Program-made: the position numbers and the translations under genes
NCBI RefSeq assembly: GCF_004153445.1
Contig: NZ_SDQC01000005.1
Span: forward strand, 1 to 64,000
From: Allopusillimonas soli
Lineage (GTDB): Bacteria; Pseudomonadota; Gammaproteobacteria; Burkholderiales; Burkholderiaceae_B
Direction: 5' to 3'
Length of the DNA stretch: 64,000 nucleotides
Notes under the pieces: generated by a model
Database searches by the model: none
What the model was told of the DNA's origin: nothing
What the model saw: only the letters and a program-made list of their open reading frames with translations
Shown: piece after piece, positions 55,539 through 64,000 of the stretch
Numbering within the stretch: position 1 is the first letter of the stretch
Layout of the letters: each line of letters begins with the position of its first letter

Positions 55539-57398
55539 TTAGGCTAAATCGGGATACCGGCTGCGTATCGACCGCTCCACGCCGGCCGCGTCCAGTCCCA
55601 ATTCGGCCAGGAGCGCAGCCTGGTCGCCATGGTCTATAAACTGGTCAGGCAGCCCAAGCTGAAGCACCGGCACCTGCAAACCTTTCCTTGCCAGAAACTC
55701 GAGCACCGCACTGCCGGCACCGCCCATGATGGCTGCCTCCTCGAGGGTGACAATCGCCTTGTGGCTCGTGGCAAGACGTTCAACCAGCGCTTCGTCCAGC
55801 GGCTTCACGAACCGCATGTCGGCAACGGTGGCATCGAGTCGCCCAGCTGCCTCCATGGCGGCCTGGCACAGTGTGCCGAACGCCAGAATGGCAATCTGCT
55901 TGCCTTCCCGGCGCACGATGCCCTGCCCCAAGGGCACCGCGTCAAGCCCGGCCCTCACTTCGACGCCCGCACCCGCGCCCCGTGGATAACGCACCGACGC
56001 AGGACCGGGATGCCGGAAGCAGGTATTGAGCAACAGGCGCGTCTCGTTTTCGTCCGAGGGCGTCGCCACAACCATATTGGGCACGCAGCGCAGATAGGCG
56101 ATGTCATAGTTGCCGGCATGCGTGGCGCCATCCGCGCCGACAATGCCCGCTCTATCGAGGGCAAAGGTGACGTCAAGGTTCTGCAGGGCCACATCATGAA
56201 TAAACTGGTCGTACCCTCGCTGCAGGAAGGTGGAATAGATGGCGACCACGGGCTTCTGCCCTTCGCAGGCCAGTCCGGCGGCAAACGTCACAGCATGCTG
56301 TTCGGCAATGCCCACATCGAAATAACGCATCGGGAACTGCTTTTCGAACTCCACCAGGCCGCTGCCCTCGCGCATGGCGGGCGTAATGCCCACCAGGCGA
56401 TCATCCGCTGCAGCCATATCGCATAGCCACCGGCCGAATACCTGGGTGAAGGTCTGGCGCGCGGGCGTTCCCGGCTTTTGTATGCCCACTGATGGATCGA
56501 ACTTGCCCGGTCCGTGATAAAGCACCGGATCGGCCTCGGCCAGCTTGTAGCCCTGCCCCTTGCGGGTCACGACATGCAGAAACTGCAAGCCGCCCAATGC
56601 CTTGAGGTTCTCGAGCGTGGGTATCAGCGCATCAAGGTCATGGCCATCGATGGGGCCCACATAATTGAAGCCAAGTTCCTCGAACAAGGTCGAAGGGGAC
56701 ACCATGCCCTTGGCATGTCCCTCGAACCTGCGCGCCAGTTCGAGCACAGGCGGGACGTGCTGCAGAACCGCGCGCCCCACATTTTTGGCCGCCGCATAGA
56801 AGCCGCCGGACATCAGTCGAGCAAGATAGCGGTTGAGGGCGCCGACCGGCGGCGAGATCGACATGTCGTTGTCATTGAGGATGACCAGGACATTGACCCC
56901 GGGCGTGACACCCGCATTGTTGAGCGCCTCGAATGCCATGCCGGCGGTCATTGCGCCGTCGCCAATCACCGCAATATGCTGGCGGTCTTCGCCTGCGTTA
57001 CGCGCGGCCACGGCCATACCCAGCACGGCGGAAATAGACGTCGATGAATGCGCGGTACCAAACGCGTCGTACTCGGACTCGCTGCGCCGGGGAAATCCGG
57101 ATATGCCGCCACGCTGGCGCAGGCCCGCCATGCCTTCGCGGCGGCCAGTCAGTATCTTGTGCGGATACGATTGATGACCGACATCCCAGACAATGCGGTC
57201 GTAGGGCGTGTTGAATACGTGATGCAGTGCCACCGTCAGCTCGACCGTGCCCAGGTTGGACGACAGATGCCCCCCAGTCCGGGAAACCGACTGCAGAACG
57301 AAGTCCCGCAGTTGGTCCGCCAGCTCGCTGAGTTCGGAGCGGTCCAGGGCCCGCAAGTCGGCAGGGCTATTGATCGTGTCGAGAGAGACAGTGGTCAT
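55539..57398 (-). CDS. dxs: 1-deoxy-D-xylulose-5-phosphate synthase
   Basis: TPP-dependent first step of the MEP isoprenoid pathway, also feeding thiamine and pyridoxal phosphate. The 619-residue length is typical. Motifs: [37 protein letters not shown] (TPP-binding GDG), [15 protein letters not shown], and the transketolase-like C-terminal half with [15 protein letters not shown]. It follows ispA and xseB on the minus strand, a classic xseB-ispA-dxs order. Confidence 0.97.
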   Translation of the reverse strand: MTTVSLDTINSPADLRALDRSELSELADQLRDFVLQSVSRTGGHLSSNLGTVELTVALHHVFNTPYDRIVWDVGHQSYPHKILTGRREGMAGLRQRGGISGFPRRSESEYDAFGTAHSSTSISAVLGMAVAARNAGEDRQHIAVIGDGAMTAGMAFEALNNAGVTPGVNVLVILNDNDMSISPPVGALNRYLARLMSGGFYAAAKNVGRAVLQHVPPVLELARRFEGHAKGMVSPSTLFEELGFNYVGPIDGHDLDALIPTLENLKALGGLQFLHVVTRKGQGYKLAEADPVLYHGPGKFDPSVGIQKPGTPARQTFTQVFGRWLCDMAAADDRLVGITPAMREGSGLVEFEKQFPMRYFDVGIAEQHAVTFAAGLACEGQKPVVAIYSTFLQRGYDQFIHDVALQNLDVTFALDRAGIVGADGATHAGNYDIAYLRCVPNMVVATPSDENETRLLLNTCFRHPGPASVRYPRGAGAGVEVRAGLDAVPLGQGIVRREGKQIAILAFGTLCQAAMEAAGRLDATVADMRFVKPLDEALVERLATSHKAIVTLEEAAIMGGAGSAVLEFLARKGLQVPVLQLGLPDQFIDHGDQAALLAELGLDAAGVERSIRSRYPDLA

Positions 57399-57458
57399 AC
57401 AGATTCAACAAGAGTTTGCTAAGGCCATTTTAGCCCCAGGCCGGCATGCGCCCCGATC

Positions 57459-58373
57459 TCAATGGTCACGGCCCACAATATAGTCGGCAATACACCCAAG
57501 ATGCGCCGCGGCGGGCCCCAACGGCAACAGGGCGGCGCGCGCCTGGGCATGCAGGTCCTTGAGCAGGCCGCGCGCACCGTCCAACCCCAGGGCACTGACA
57601 TATGTGGGCTTGTTGCCGGCCGCGTCCTTGCCGGCGGTCTTTCCCAAGGTGGCCGTATCCGCAGTCACATCCAGGATGTCGTCAACGACCTGAAAGGCGA
57701 GCCCGACGGCGCTGGCGTAGGTTTCCAGGCCCTGGCGCGCCGACGAGCCCGCCCCCGCCACGATGCCGCCCAACAGCACGCTCGCTTCCAGCAACGCGCC
57801 GGTTTTCATGCTGTGCATTTGCCGCAACGCCTCGGGGGTGAGCGTGCAGCCCACGCTCGCACAATCTATGGCCTGGCCACCGACCATGCCCAGGCTGCCG
57901 GTAGAGCGCGCCAGCAACTGGGTGCCCTGTACAACCAGGGCGGGCGCAATGGGCATCATGCCCAGCAATTCGAATGCCAGCGGCTGCAGGGCGTCGCCAG
58001 CCAGCATCGCCGTGGCTTCGTCAAATTGAACATGTACCGTGGGGCGGCCGCGCCGTAACGCATCATCGTCCATGCAGGGCAAGTCGTCATGGACCAGGGA
58101 ATAGGCGTGGATAAGCTCGACGGCAGCGGCAGCATGGTCCAGCGCAATCTCCTGGGCGGATGCGGCCGTGCCCGGTTGCAGGGAGGCCTCGCCGGCCGCA
58201 TATACAAGTGCAGCCCGCACGCGCTTTCCGCCGCCCAGGACGGCATAGCGCATGGACTCGTGCAGCCGCGCCGGCGTTGTCGTAGCGGGCGGCAGCACTT
58301 GATCGAGAACGGTTTCTATGTGCTGGACGCGGCCAGCCAGCCAGGCGGGAAAATCAATGGATCTGCGCGGCAT
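57459..58373 (-). CDS. ispA: farnesyl diphosphate synthase
   Basis: Makes farnesyl diphosphate from IPP and DMAPP. The 304-residue trans-prenyltransferase has the first aspartate motif DDLPCMDDDALRRGRPT and the second in VVDDILDVTAD. GGKRVRAALVYAAGE binds diphosphate. Three bases after xseB. Its product would supply HpnD and ubiquinone/undecaprenyl synthesis. Confidence 0.96.
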   Translation of the reverse strand: MPRRSIDFPAWLAGRVQHIETVLDQVLPPATTTPARLHESMRYAVLGGGKRVRAALVYAAGEASLQPGTAASAQEIALDHAAAAVELIHAYSLVHDDLPCMDDDALRRGRPTVHVQFDEATAMLAGDALQPLAFELLGMMPIAPALVVQGTQLLARSTGSLGMVGGQAIDCASVGCTLTPEALRQMHSMKTGALLEASVLLGGIVAGAGSSARQGLETYASAVGLAFQVVDDILDVTADTATLGKTAGKDAAGNKPTYVSALGLDGARGLLKDLHAQARAALLPLGPAAAHLGCIADYIVGRDH

Positions 58374-58376
58374 GCC

Positions 58377-58652
58377 CTACTCTTCTTCGCCGCCGTCGCC
58401 ATCGCCATAAGGCTTGAGCAGATTGTCGCGCAGCACCTTGACCTGCTGCTCCGCCTGATCCAGGCGCCGCTGGCAGATGCGCGCCAATGCAACACCCTGC
58501 TCGTAGGCAGCCAGGGATTGCTCAAGAGGGAGGGATCCGTTTTCCATTTGCGCAACCAGTGTTTCCAGCTGAGCCAGCGCTGTTTCGAAATCCTGTGGCA
58601 GCGCCGTGTCGTCGGCCTGTCCCGCCGCGGTATCCGGTGGCATGTCAGTCAT
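58377..58652 (-). CDS. xseB: exodeoxyribonuclease VII small subunit
   Basis: A 91-residue subunit of exonuclease VII. After a short acidic leader, [50 protein letters not shown] is the XseB core (parts: [28 protein letters not shown]). ATG 58652 gives MTDMPPD; an upstream start lacks support. First gene of xseB-ispA-dxs. Confidence 0.95.
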   Translation of the reverse strand: MTDMPPDTAAGQADDTALPQDFETALAQLETLVAQMENGSLPLEQSLAAYEQGVALARICQRRLDQAEQQVKVLRDNLLKPYGDGDGGEEE

Positions 58653-58801
58653 ATCAGTATCCGGGCGCGCCCTGCGCCGCCCCGTTTGTCGTGTCTCATG
58701 AACGGGATTGTACGGGATGCGCATGGTGCGCTGAGTAACAAAATGCCTGAATCAAGCCATCGACACGCAAATACGATACAATGTTGGGTTTCCTAATTTT
58801 C

Positions 58802-58821
58802 ATCGGGCAATCCGATTTTTT
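58802..58821 (+). promoter_or_regulatory. small hairpin with T-run in the Rieske gene leader
   Basis: ATCGG-GCAAT-CCGAT followed by a run of six T (58816-58821), about 58 bases before the Rieske gene. A 5-base stem is weak for an intrinsic terminator; a leader attenuator is possible. A -10-like TACAAT lies upstream at about 58778, but no good -35. Confidence 0.3.
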
Positions 58822-58878
58822 CTTCGCGCCGGGTCCTTTTCTGGTATTGCTGCCTGGTTCATCACTGCGGGGGGAATC

Positions 58879-60030
58879 ATGACCGACATCGGAAGGCAGG
58901 CACACGTGATGCCTGCGCAATCCCAACTTCCAGTCAACAGCTATTTCGACGAGCGCATTTTCGCCCTCGAGCAAGCGCGCATCTTCGGGCAGTCCGCAAG
59001 ATATGTGGGCCACGAAAAATTCGTACCCGAGCCCGGCGACTGGCGCACATTGGCCCAGGAAGAGGCAGGCCGGGTGCTGGTGCGCAATCCGAACGGCGTG
59101 GAGCTTATTTCCAACGTGTGTCGTCACAGGCAGGCTATCATGCTGGGAGGCCAGGCGGGCGATGTCAGCAGCACCGCACTGTCCAAAGGCAATCTGCGCC
59201 AGATGGGCGGCAACATCGTCTGCCCGGTGCATCGCTGGACCTACCGCAATGACGGCAAGTTGCTGGGTGCGCCCCAGTTTCCCAGCACGCCCTGCATGGA
59301 TCTGCAACGTTTTCCGCTCAAAAACTGCCACGGGCTGCTGTTCGAAGGCCCGCGCGATCCTAGCCGCGACATGGCGCCGTTATTCCAGCGCCCCGAGTTC
59401 GATTTTTCCGATTACGTGCTGGACCACATCGAGGTTCACCATTGCCATTACAACTGGAAGACCTTTATCGAGGTCTACCTCGAAGACTACCATGTGGGTC
59501 CGTTTCACCCAGGCCTCGGGAAATTCGTCACCTGTGACGACCTGACCTGGGAATTTGCCGACTGGTACAGCTGCCAGCGGGTGGGTGTGCATGAAGCGCT
59601 GGGACAACCCGGCACGGACGTCTATCGCGCCTGGCACGATCGGCTGCTCGATTACCGCAGCGGGGACCAGCCCGATTTCGGTGCGGTATGGGTCACGTAT
59701 TTTCCCACCCACATGATCGAGCTGTATCCGCATGTGCTGGTGCTGTCCACCCTGCACCCGGTCAGCCCCCAGGAAACGTTGAATATCGTCGAATTTTATT
59801 ATCCCGAAGACATAGCGGCATTCGAACCCGATTTTGTGAAAGCCCAGCGGGCCGCCTATATGGAGACCGCCATCGAGGACGACGAGATCGCCGAGCGCAT
59901 GGATGCGGGCCGCAAGGCGCTCATGCGGCGAGGCGTCAACGAGGCCGGCCCGTATCAGTCTCCGATGGAAGACGGCATGCAGCATTTCCACGAATGGTAT
60001 CGTCGCACCATGGGCGCCGCCGCGCTCTAG
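58879..60030 (+). CDS. Rieske non-heme iron oxygenase alpha-subunit-like protein
   Basis: A 383-residue oxygenase. The Rieske [2Fe-2S] ligands are C81-x-H83 and C115-x2-H118, with an unusually long 31-residue spacer between the pairs (usual 15-17). The mononuclear-iron site is in EVYLEDYHVGPFHPG, with D203, H205 and H210. ATG 58879 follows GGGGGGAA. No beta subunit, ferredoxin or reductase is adjacent. It is divergent from xseB-ispA-dxs. Substrate unknown; choline monooxygenase-like, ring-hydroxylating and demethylase relatives look similar. Confidence 0.87.
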   Translation: MTDIGRQAHVMPAQSQLPVNSYFDERIFALEQARIFGQSARYVGHEKFVPEPGDWRTLAQEEAGRVLVRNPNGVELISNVCRHRQAIMLGGQAGDVSSTALSKGNLRQMGGNIVCPVHRWTYRNDGKLLGAPQFPSTPCMDLQRFPLKNCHGLLFEGPRDPSRDMAPLFQRPEFDFSDYVLDHIEVHHCHYNWKTFIEVYLEDYHVGPFHPGLGKFVTCDDLTWEFADWYSCQRVGVHEALGQPGTDVYRAWHDRLLDYRSGDQPDFGAVWVTYFPTHMIELYPHVLVLSTLHPVSPQETLNIVEFYYPEDIAAFEPDFVKAQRAAYMETAIEDDEIAERMDAGRKALMRRGVNEAGPYQSPMEDGMQHFHEWYRRTMGAAAL

Positions 60031-60052
60031 TCGGCAGGCAAGCCAGCGTCTG

Positions 60053-61096
60053 TCAGGCGCCGGCCCCCTGGCCGGCTGGAAGGCTCGCGGCGCGGCCCGG
60101 CATGTCGCCGGCGCCTTCCGCGAGATTTTCATCGGGTGCCACCCTTTCATTGGCGACACGCGCCTCGTCGGGCGCAAGAGCCTGCAGCGGTGCGTCATCT
60201 GGCGATGGGGGCGTGTTTTCAGGCGCCATCGCCACATCGCCCCGCAGCACCCTGTCTTCGCTATACGTGCGCCAAATGGACAGCAGGCCGGAGGAAATAA
60301 TGAGGGCCATGCCTGCCCAGGCGATGATATCGGGCACCGTGCCCCAGATCGCCATGCCAAGCAAGGCCGCGAAGATGATGGTTGTGTACTGCAAGGCCGC
60401 AGTCAGCAGCGCCGAGCCCAGTCCGAAGGCGCGCGTCATGGCAAGCTGGCCCACCAGGCCCAGCACACCTATGCCGACCAGGGCGGCCCAGGCGGAAGGA
60501 CTGATATCGTTTACGCCCTGTATCGCCAGTTGCGGCACGCTGGACAGACACACAAAGCATGAGAAGATAAACACAGTGCGCCATTCGGGTTCGCCAACAC
60601 GCCCCAATTGACGTATCTGCATCATGGCGACTGCCGACATGGCGCCTGCGCCAAGCCCCAGTGCGGCGGCCAGCAAATGTTCATGCTCGAGGCTGGGCCG
60701 CAGCACGGCCAGCACGCCCAGGAAACCCAGCGCCACGGCGGCGATGCGGATGGGATCGCGCTGTGTGCCGCCCCATCCGAGCATCCAGCCGGCAATGAAC
60801 AATGGCGCCGTATAGTTCAGGCTGATGGCGGTGGACAAGGGCAGGTGCGAAATGGCATAGAAGCCCAACCACATGGAGCATATGCCCGAAATGTTGCGCC
60901 AGATGTGCAGGCGCCAGCTTGTGGGTGCCAGACTGCGATGCGTGTAGCGCGTCCAGATGAACAGCAGCAGCACGGAGGGTATGCCGCGAAAAAGCACGAC
61001 GTGCGCAAGCGATGCGCCATGATCGGACGCGATCTTGACGCAAGCCCCCATGCCAGCAAACATGACACTCGCCAGTAACATCCACAGAGACTGCAT
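60053..61096 (-). CDS. EamA/DMT family exporter with a C-terminal tail
   Basis: A 347-residue inner-membrane protein with ten helices in two EamA repeats (first from SLWMLLASVMFAGMGACVKI; second ending VPDIIAWAGMALIISSGLLS). The last 70 residues form an unusual Pro/Ala/Glu/Asp-rich tail (APENTPPSPDDAPLQALAPD...) that I do not recognise. ATG 61096 is preferred over the TTG nine bases upstream. Convergent with the Rieske gene, divergent from htpX. Exported substrate unknown; RhtA/YdcZ-type families are relatives. Confidence 0.85.
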   Translation of the reverse strand: MQSLWMLLASVMFAGMGACVKIASDHGASLAHVVLFRGIPSVLLLFIWTRYTHRSLAPTSWRLHIWRNISGICSMWLGFYAISHLPLSTAISLNYTAPLFIAGWMLGWGGTQRDPIRIAAVALGFLGVLAVLRPSLEHEHLLAAALGLGAGAMSAVAMMQIRQLGRVGEPEWRTVFIFSCFVCLSSVPQLAIQGVNDISPSAWAALVGIGVLGLVGQLAMTRAFGLGSALLTAALQYTTIIFAALLGMAIWGTVPDIIAWAGMALIISSGLLSIWRTYSEDRVLRGDVAMAPENTPPSPDDAPLQALAPDEARVANERVAPDENLAEGAGDMPGRAASLPAGQGAGA

Positions 61097-61111
61097 CTGA
61101 CCCAACCGAGA

Positions 61112-61139
61112 CTGAAGAACGGAACGCGAAACCCCATAC
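61112..61139 (+). promoter_or_regulatory. candidate sigma-32 promoter of htpX
   Basis: CTGAAG (61112-61117), 14 bases, CCCCATAC (61132-61139): a fair match to the heat-shock pair CTTGAAA / CCCCATNT. It lies about 100 bases before the htpX ATG. A vegetative-type TATACT follows it at once. HtpX is heat-shock controlled in E. coli. Confidence 0.4.
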
Positions 61140-61242
61140 TATACTCTCTTGCTCGCTCGGAGTATGCGTCCTCCTTTAAAATCCGGAACCTGGCCGCATT
61201 TGCAGGCTCCAAGCACAACGCTCGCAATCACGGAAAACCACA

Positions 61243-62124
61243 ATGAAACGGATCTTCCTCTTCCTGCTGACCAACATCGCCGTCATGATCGTCCTCAGCG
61301 CGTCCATGAACGTGCTGGGTGTTGGCCGCTATCTCACCGCAAACGGCCTGAACCTGTCCCAGCTGCTTATCTTTTCGGCCATACTGGGGTTTGCCGGCGC
61401 CCTCATTTCACTTTTCATCAGCAAATGGATGGCCAAGCAAAGCACCGGCGCGCGCGTCATCGACCCGCAGCATCCCGCCAATGCCCAGGAAGCCTGGCTG
61501 CTTGATACCGTGCATCAATTGGCCGACCGCGCAGGCATCGGCCGCCCCGAGGTCGCCATCTACGAAGGTGCACCCAACGCCTTCGCGACTGGCGCCTTCC
61601 GTAACAATGCACTGGTGGCAGTGTCCACCGGACTGCTGGACAGCATGACCGAGGCCGAGATTACAGCCGTGCTCGGGCACGAGGTGGCGCATGTTTCGAA
61701 CGGCGACATGGTCACGCTCACTCTCATCCAGGGCGTGGTGAACACCTTCGTCATCTTTCTGTCGCGCATTGTCGGCTATTTTGTCGATCGTGTGGTGTTC
61801 AAGAACGAACGGGGCGTCGGCATGGGTTATTACCTCACCGTCATCGCCTGCGAACTCGTCTTCGGCATTCTTGCATCCCTGATCGTCGCCTGGTTCTCGC
61901 GGCAGCGCGAATACCGTGCAGATGCAGGTTCCGCCCGGCTGCTCGGCTCCCGCGAGCCCATGATACATGCGCTTGCGCGGCTGGGCGGCATGGAACCCGG
62001 CGACCTTCCCAAAGCCTTCCAGTCCTCAGGCATCTCCGGCCGGCGCTCGGTCAGCGCGGCCTTTGCCTCGCATCCGCCGCTTGAGGCGCGCATCCACGCG
62101 CTGCAGGCCGCCCAAAGCTTCTGA
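61243..62124 (+). CDS. htpX: heat-shock membrane protease HtpX
   Basis: A 293-residue M48 zinc metalloprotease in the inner membrane that degrades misfolded membrane proteins together with FtsH. Two N-terminal helices (about 4-24 and 40-62), then HEVAH (H146, E147, H150) and a C-terminal Glu ligand in [14 protein letters not shown]. Two further helices lie at about 160-180 and 195-215. Full length. Confidence 0.97.
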   Translation: MKRIFLFLLTNIAVMIVLSASMNVLGVGRYLTANGLNLSQLLIFSAILGFAGALISLFISKWMAKQSTGARVIDPQHPANAQEAWLLDTVHQLADRAGIGRPEVAIYEGAPNAFATGAFRNNALVAVSTGLLDSMTEAEITAVLGHEVAHVSNGDMVTLTLIQGVVNTFVIFLSRIVGYFVDRVVFKNERGVGMGYYLTVIACELVFGILASLIVAWFSRQREYRADAGSARLLGSREPMIHALARLGGMEPGDLPKAFQSSGISGRRSVSAAFASHPPLEARIHALQAAQSF

Positions 62125-62128
62125 CAGG

Positions 62129-62190
62129 CCAGACGCGCCTGCGCGCATCCGTCCACGACCAGCCCGATCGCGACGCTCGGACGCGTCTGG
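62129..62190. repeat. wide inverted repeat downstream of htpX
   Basis: Perfect 9-base arms CCAGACGCG (62129-62137) and CGCGTCTGG (62182-62190) with a 44-base loop that can fold further; TTTAT follows on the plus strand. It might help end htpX transcription, but the T-run is short. Confidence 0.35.
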
Positions 62191-62287
62191 TTTATCATGA
62201 TCAAGCATAAGCGCAGGCTGCTGTCCTGAAAAAAACAGGGAACAACCCGCAATATGTGGCCATGAGGCGCGCCGTCACGGATCCCGA

Positions 62288-63961
62288 ATGAAAGAATTCT
62301 TCGCCCTGCTCGATTTCGGTGGCTATATCGCACTGCTTCTCTGGGGCGTGCATATGGTCCAGAGCGGCGTGCAGCGCGCTTTCGGCGCCGCGCTGCGTAT
62401 CTGGATGGGCCGCGCCCTCGATACGCGCGGCAAGGCATTCTTCACGGGGCTAGGCATTACCGCCGCCATTCAAAGCAGCACGGCCACGGGCCTGATGATC
62501 AGCAGCTTCGCGGCCGGCGGCTTGCTGGCCCTGGTGCCGGGCCTTGCAGCAATGCTGGGCGCCAATGTCGGCACCACGCTCATCGTCCAGCTCCTGTCTT
62601 TCAATTTCACCGCGCTGGCGCCAGGCCTGATACTGATCGGGGTGTGGCTGTTCCGCCGCAACCAACCCAGCCGGCGCCGCGATCTGGGGCGCGTGTTCAT
62701 CGGCCTGGGCCTTCTGCTGCTGGCCCTGCACGAACTCATGCGGCTGTTCCAGCCCATCCAGGATGCGCAGCTACTTCGCATCGTGCTTGATGCGCTTTCA
62801 GACCAGCCCGTGGCCGCGCTGATTCTATCCGCCGTTCTGGCCTGGGCCTCGCACTCCAGCGTGGCGGTGGTCGTGCTGATCATGTCGCTGGCCAGCCACG
62901 GCATGATAGGCATGCCGCTGGCCTGCGCGCTGGTTCTGGGCGCCAACCTGGGCACTGCCATCAATCCGGTGCTGGAGACCAGTGGCGGCGACGATCCGGC
63001 GGCCAGGCGCCTGCCCCTGGGAAACCTGGGCACACGGCTGGCGGGATGCATGGTCGCGCTGCTGTTCCTGCACTGGGTAGGCCCGCTCATGGAACATCTC
63101 TCCGGCGGCCCTGCGCGCGCGGTTGCCAACTTCCACACGTTTTTCAATGTGATCGTGGCGCTGATTTTCATGCCGTTGCTCGACCCCTATGCGCGTCTGC
63201 TGCGGCGCATGCTGCCCAAGCGATCCGACCCCAACGATCCGGCCCGTCCCCAGTACCTGGATGAATCGGCTGGCGAGGTGCCCAGCATTGCCCTGGGCAA
63301 TGCCGCGCGCGAAGCACTACGCATCGCGGACATGGTACAGAGCCTGCTGTCCACCGCGCGCGCCGCATTTCAACGCGACAACCGGCATAGGCTAACCCAT
63401 GCGCGTTATATCGAAAACGCAGCGAGCCAACTGGACAGCCTCATTACAGCCTATCTGGCTTCGCTGGACGTCGATAACATGAACAACGACGACCACCGTC
63501 GGCTTGACGAGGTGGTCGCGTTTTCTTCCAATATGGCCCATGCCGCCAACCTGATTGCCAATGGGCTGATCGGCCACACAACCACCATGCGCAAGAAGGC
63601 CTGGGTGCTCAACGACTGGCAAAAAGAGCAGTTGCTGGCGGCGCTGGAGCGCCTGATGCGCAATGAACGCCAGAGTGCCGCGCTGTTCGTGGCTGAAGAC
63701 ATCAAGAGCGCACGCTATCTCGCGTTCGAGAAAGATCACTTCCGCGAACTCGAGACCGCCGCCGCCGAACAAAACCTGCAGGCAATCAAATCGGGCAAGC
63801 TGGAGGACATTGAACAGGGCTCATTCTTCCTGGACATCCTGCGCGATGCGAAGGCCATCAACTCCTGCCTGGTCGGCGCCAGCGCCTACCCCATTCTGGC
63901 CAAGCACGACGAGCTACTGCCCAACCGCCTGCGCGACAACGAGGCGCCGGCCGATACCTAG
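62288..63961 (+). CDS. Na/Pi-cotransporter family protein with PhoU-like C-terminus
   Basis: A 557-residue NptA/YjbB-type protein. An N-terminal membrane part (about 1-310) has the duplicated Na-Pi motif, QSSTATGLMI at about 60 and ASHSSVAVVVLIMSLAS at about 190. A helical PhoU-like region (about 345-540) follows. YjbB of E. coli exports phosphate when it is in excess. It is the second phosphate-linked protein in the window besides phoU. I saw no Pho box in the 163 bases ahead of it. The frame stops 40 bases before the window end. Confidence 0.9.
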   Translation: MKEFFALLDFGGYIALLLWGVHMVQSGVQRAFGAALRIWMGRALDTRGKAFFTGLGITAAIQSSTATGLMISSFAAGGLLALVPGLAAMLGANVGTTLIVQLLSFNFTALAPGLILIGVWLFRRNQPSRRRDLGRVFIGLGLLLLALHELMRLFQPIQDAQLLRIVLDALSDQPVAALILSAVLAWASHSSVAVVVLIMSLASHGMIGMPLACALVLGANLGTAINPVLETSGGDDPAARRLPLGNLGTRLAGCMVALLFLHWVGPLMEHLSGGPARAVANFHTFFNVIVALIFMPLLDPYARLLRRMLPKRSDPNDPARPQYLDESAGEVPSIALGNAAREALRIADMVQSLLSTARAAFQRDNRHRLTHARYIENAASQLDSLITAYLASLDVDNMNNDDHRRLDEVVAFSSNMAHAANLIANGLIGHTTTMRKKAWVLNDWQKEQLLAALERLMRNERQSAALFVAEDIKSARYLAFEKDHFRELETAAAEQNLQAIKSGKLEDIEQGSFFLDILRDAKAINSCLVGASAYPILAKHDELLPNRLRDNEAPADT

Positions 63962-64000
63962 GTCAGGTACCTGGCGAACCAGGCCAGGCATCGCTCCCAG
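63962..64000. other. right edge, no gene
   Basis: 39 bases after the Na/Pi gene with a small inverted repeat (CCTGGC / GCCAGG) that may be its terminator stem; cut off by the window. Confidence 0.3.

Noticed and set aside
1-64000. tRNA, rRNA, CRISPR or insertion-sequence features
   Set aside because: No cloverleaf, array of spaced repeats, transposase or terminal inverted repeats seen in the gaps; small RNAs without structure could still be missed by eye.

Overview
The window looks like a chromosomal segment of a high-GC betaproteobacterium (Burkholderiales, most likely Alcaligenaceae, near Bordetella, Achromobacter or Pusillimonas). This is inferred from recognisable protein families and gene content (a Bug-type binding protein, hpnCDE, a Bordetella-like set of LPS-core genes, folE2); no alignment was run. 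About 56 protein genes are packed tightly, many with 1- or 4-base ATGA/GTGA/TGATG overlaps. I saw no tRNA, rRNA, insertion sequence, phage gene or CRISPR array, and no gene-free stretch longer than 300 bases. The longest gaps are 58653-58878, 1-182 and 46472-46650.

Layout. 183-5887: rng, an unknown lipoprotein, msbA, a heptosyltransferase-family gene and a YdcF/ElyC-like protein. 5942-16090, all on the minus strand: hrpA, dnaE, then three LPS/polysaccharide genes (GT4, deacetylase, GT2) that overlap dnaE and one another. 16159-19539: argA, yggX, phoU (with a candidate Pho box) and rpiA. 19589-23906: the polyamine importer potFGHI with an ArsC/Spx-like gene overlapping its end. 23964-31336: a minus-strand run alr, SDR, radA, TSUP transporter, FtsX-type permease, kdkA. 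31423-34630: hpnCDE for squalene. 34632-38590: alaC-hom-thrC. 38723-43449: Mth938-like protein, bcp, PIN-PhoH ATPase, pdxA and a BASS-family transporter. 43430-46471: rpsF-priB-rpsR-rplI, a clear terminator, then dnaB.

46651-54614 is the accessory part of the window: an AcuI/YhdH-type reductase, two acyl-CoA dehydrogenases, a class III CoA-transferase, an IclR regulator, a solute-binding protein and a nitronate monooxygenase-like enzyme. Hand counts of single 60-base lines give about 45-50% G+C here against 60% in a housekeeping line. It looks like a laterally acquired organic-acid catabolic cluster under IclR control, with a 17-base perfect palindrome as a candidate operator. It lacks hydratase, hydroxyacyl dehydrogenase and thiolase genes, so the substrate is unknown. 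It is the best candidate here for an undescribed system.

54611-63961: folE2 (with a perfect FNR-type TTGAT-N4-ATCAA site upstream), dxs-ispA-xseB, an orphan Rieske oxygenase, an EamA exporter, htpX (with a sigma-32-like promoter) and a Na/Pi-cotransporter with a PhoU-like tail. Themes that recur are the cell envelope (msbA, glycosyltransferases, kdkA, alr), isoprenoid and hopanoid precursors (dxs, ispA, hpnCDE) and phosphate (phoU, the Na/Pi protein).
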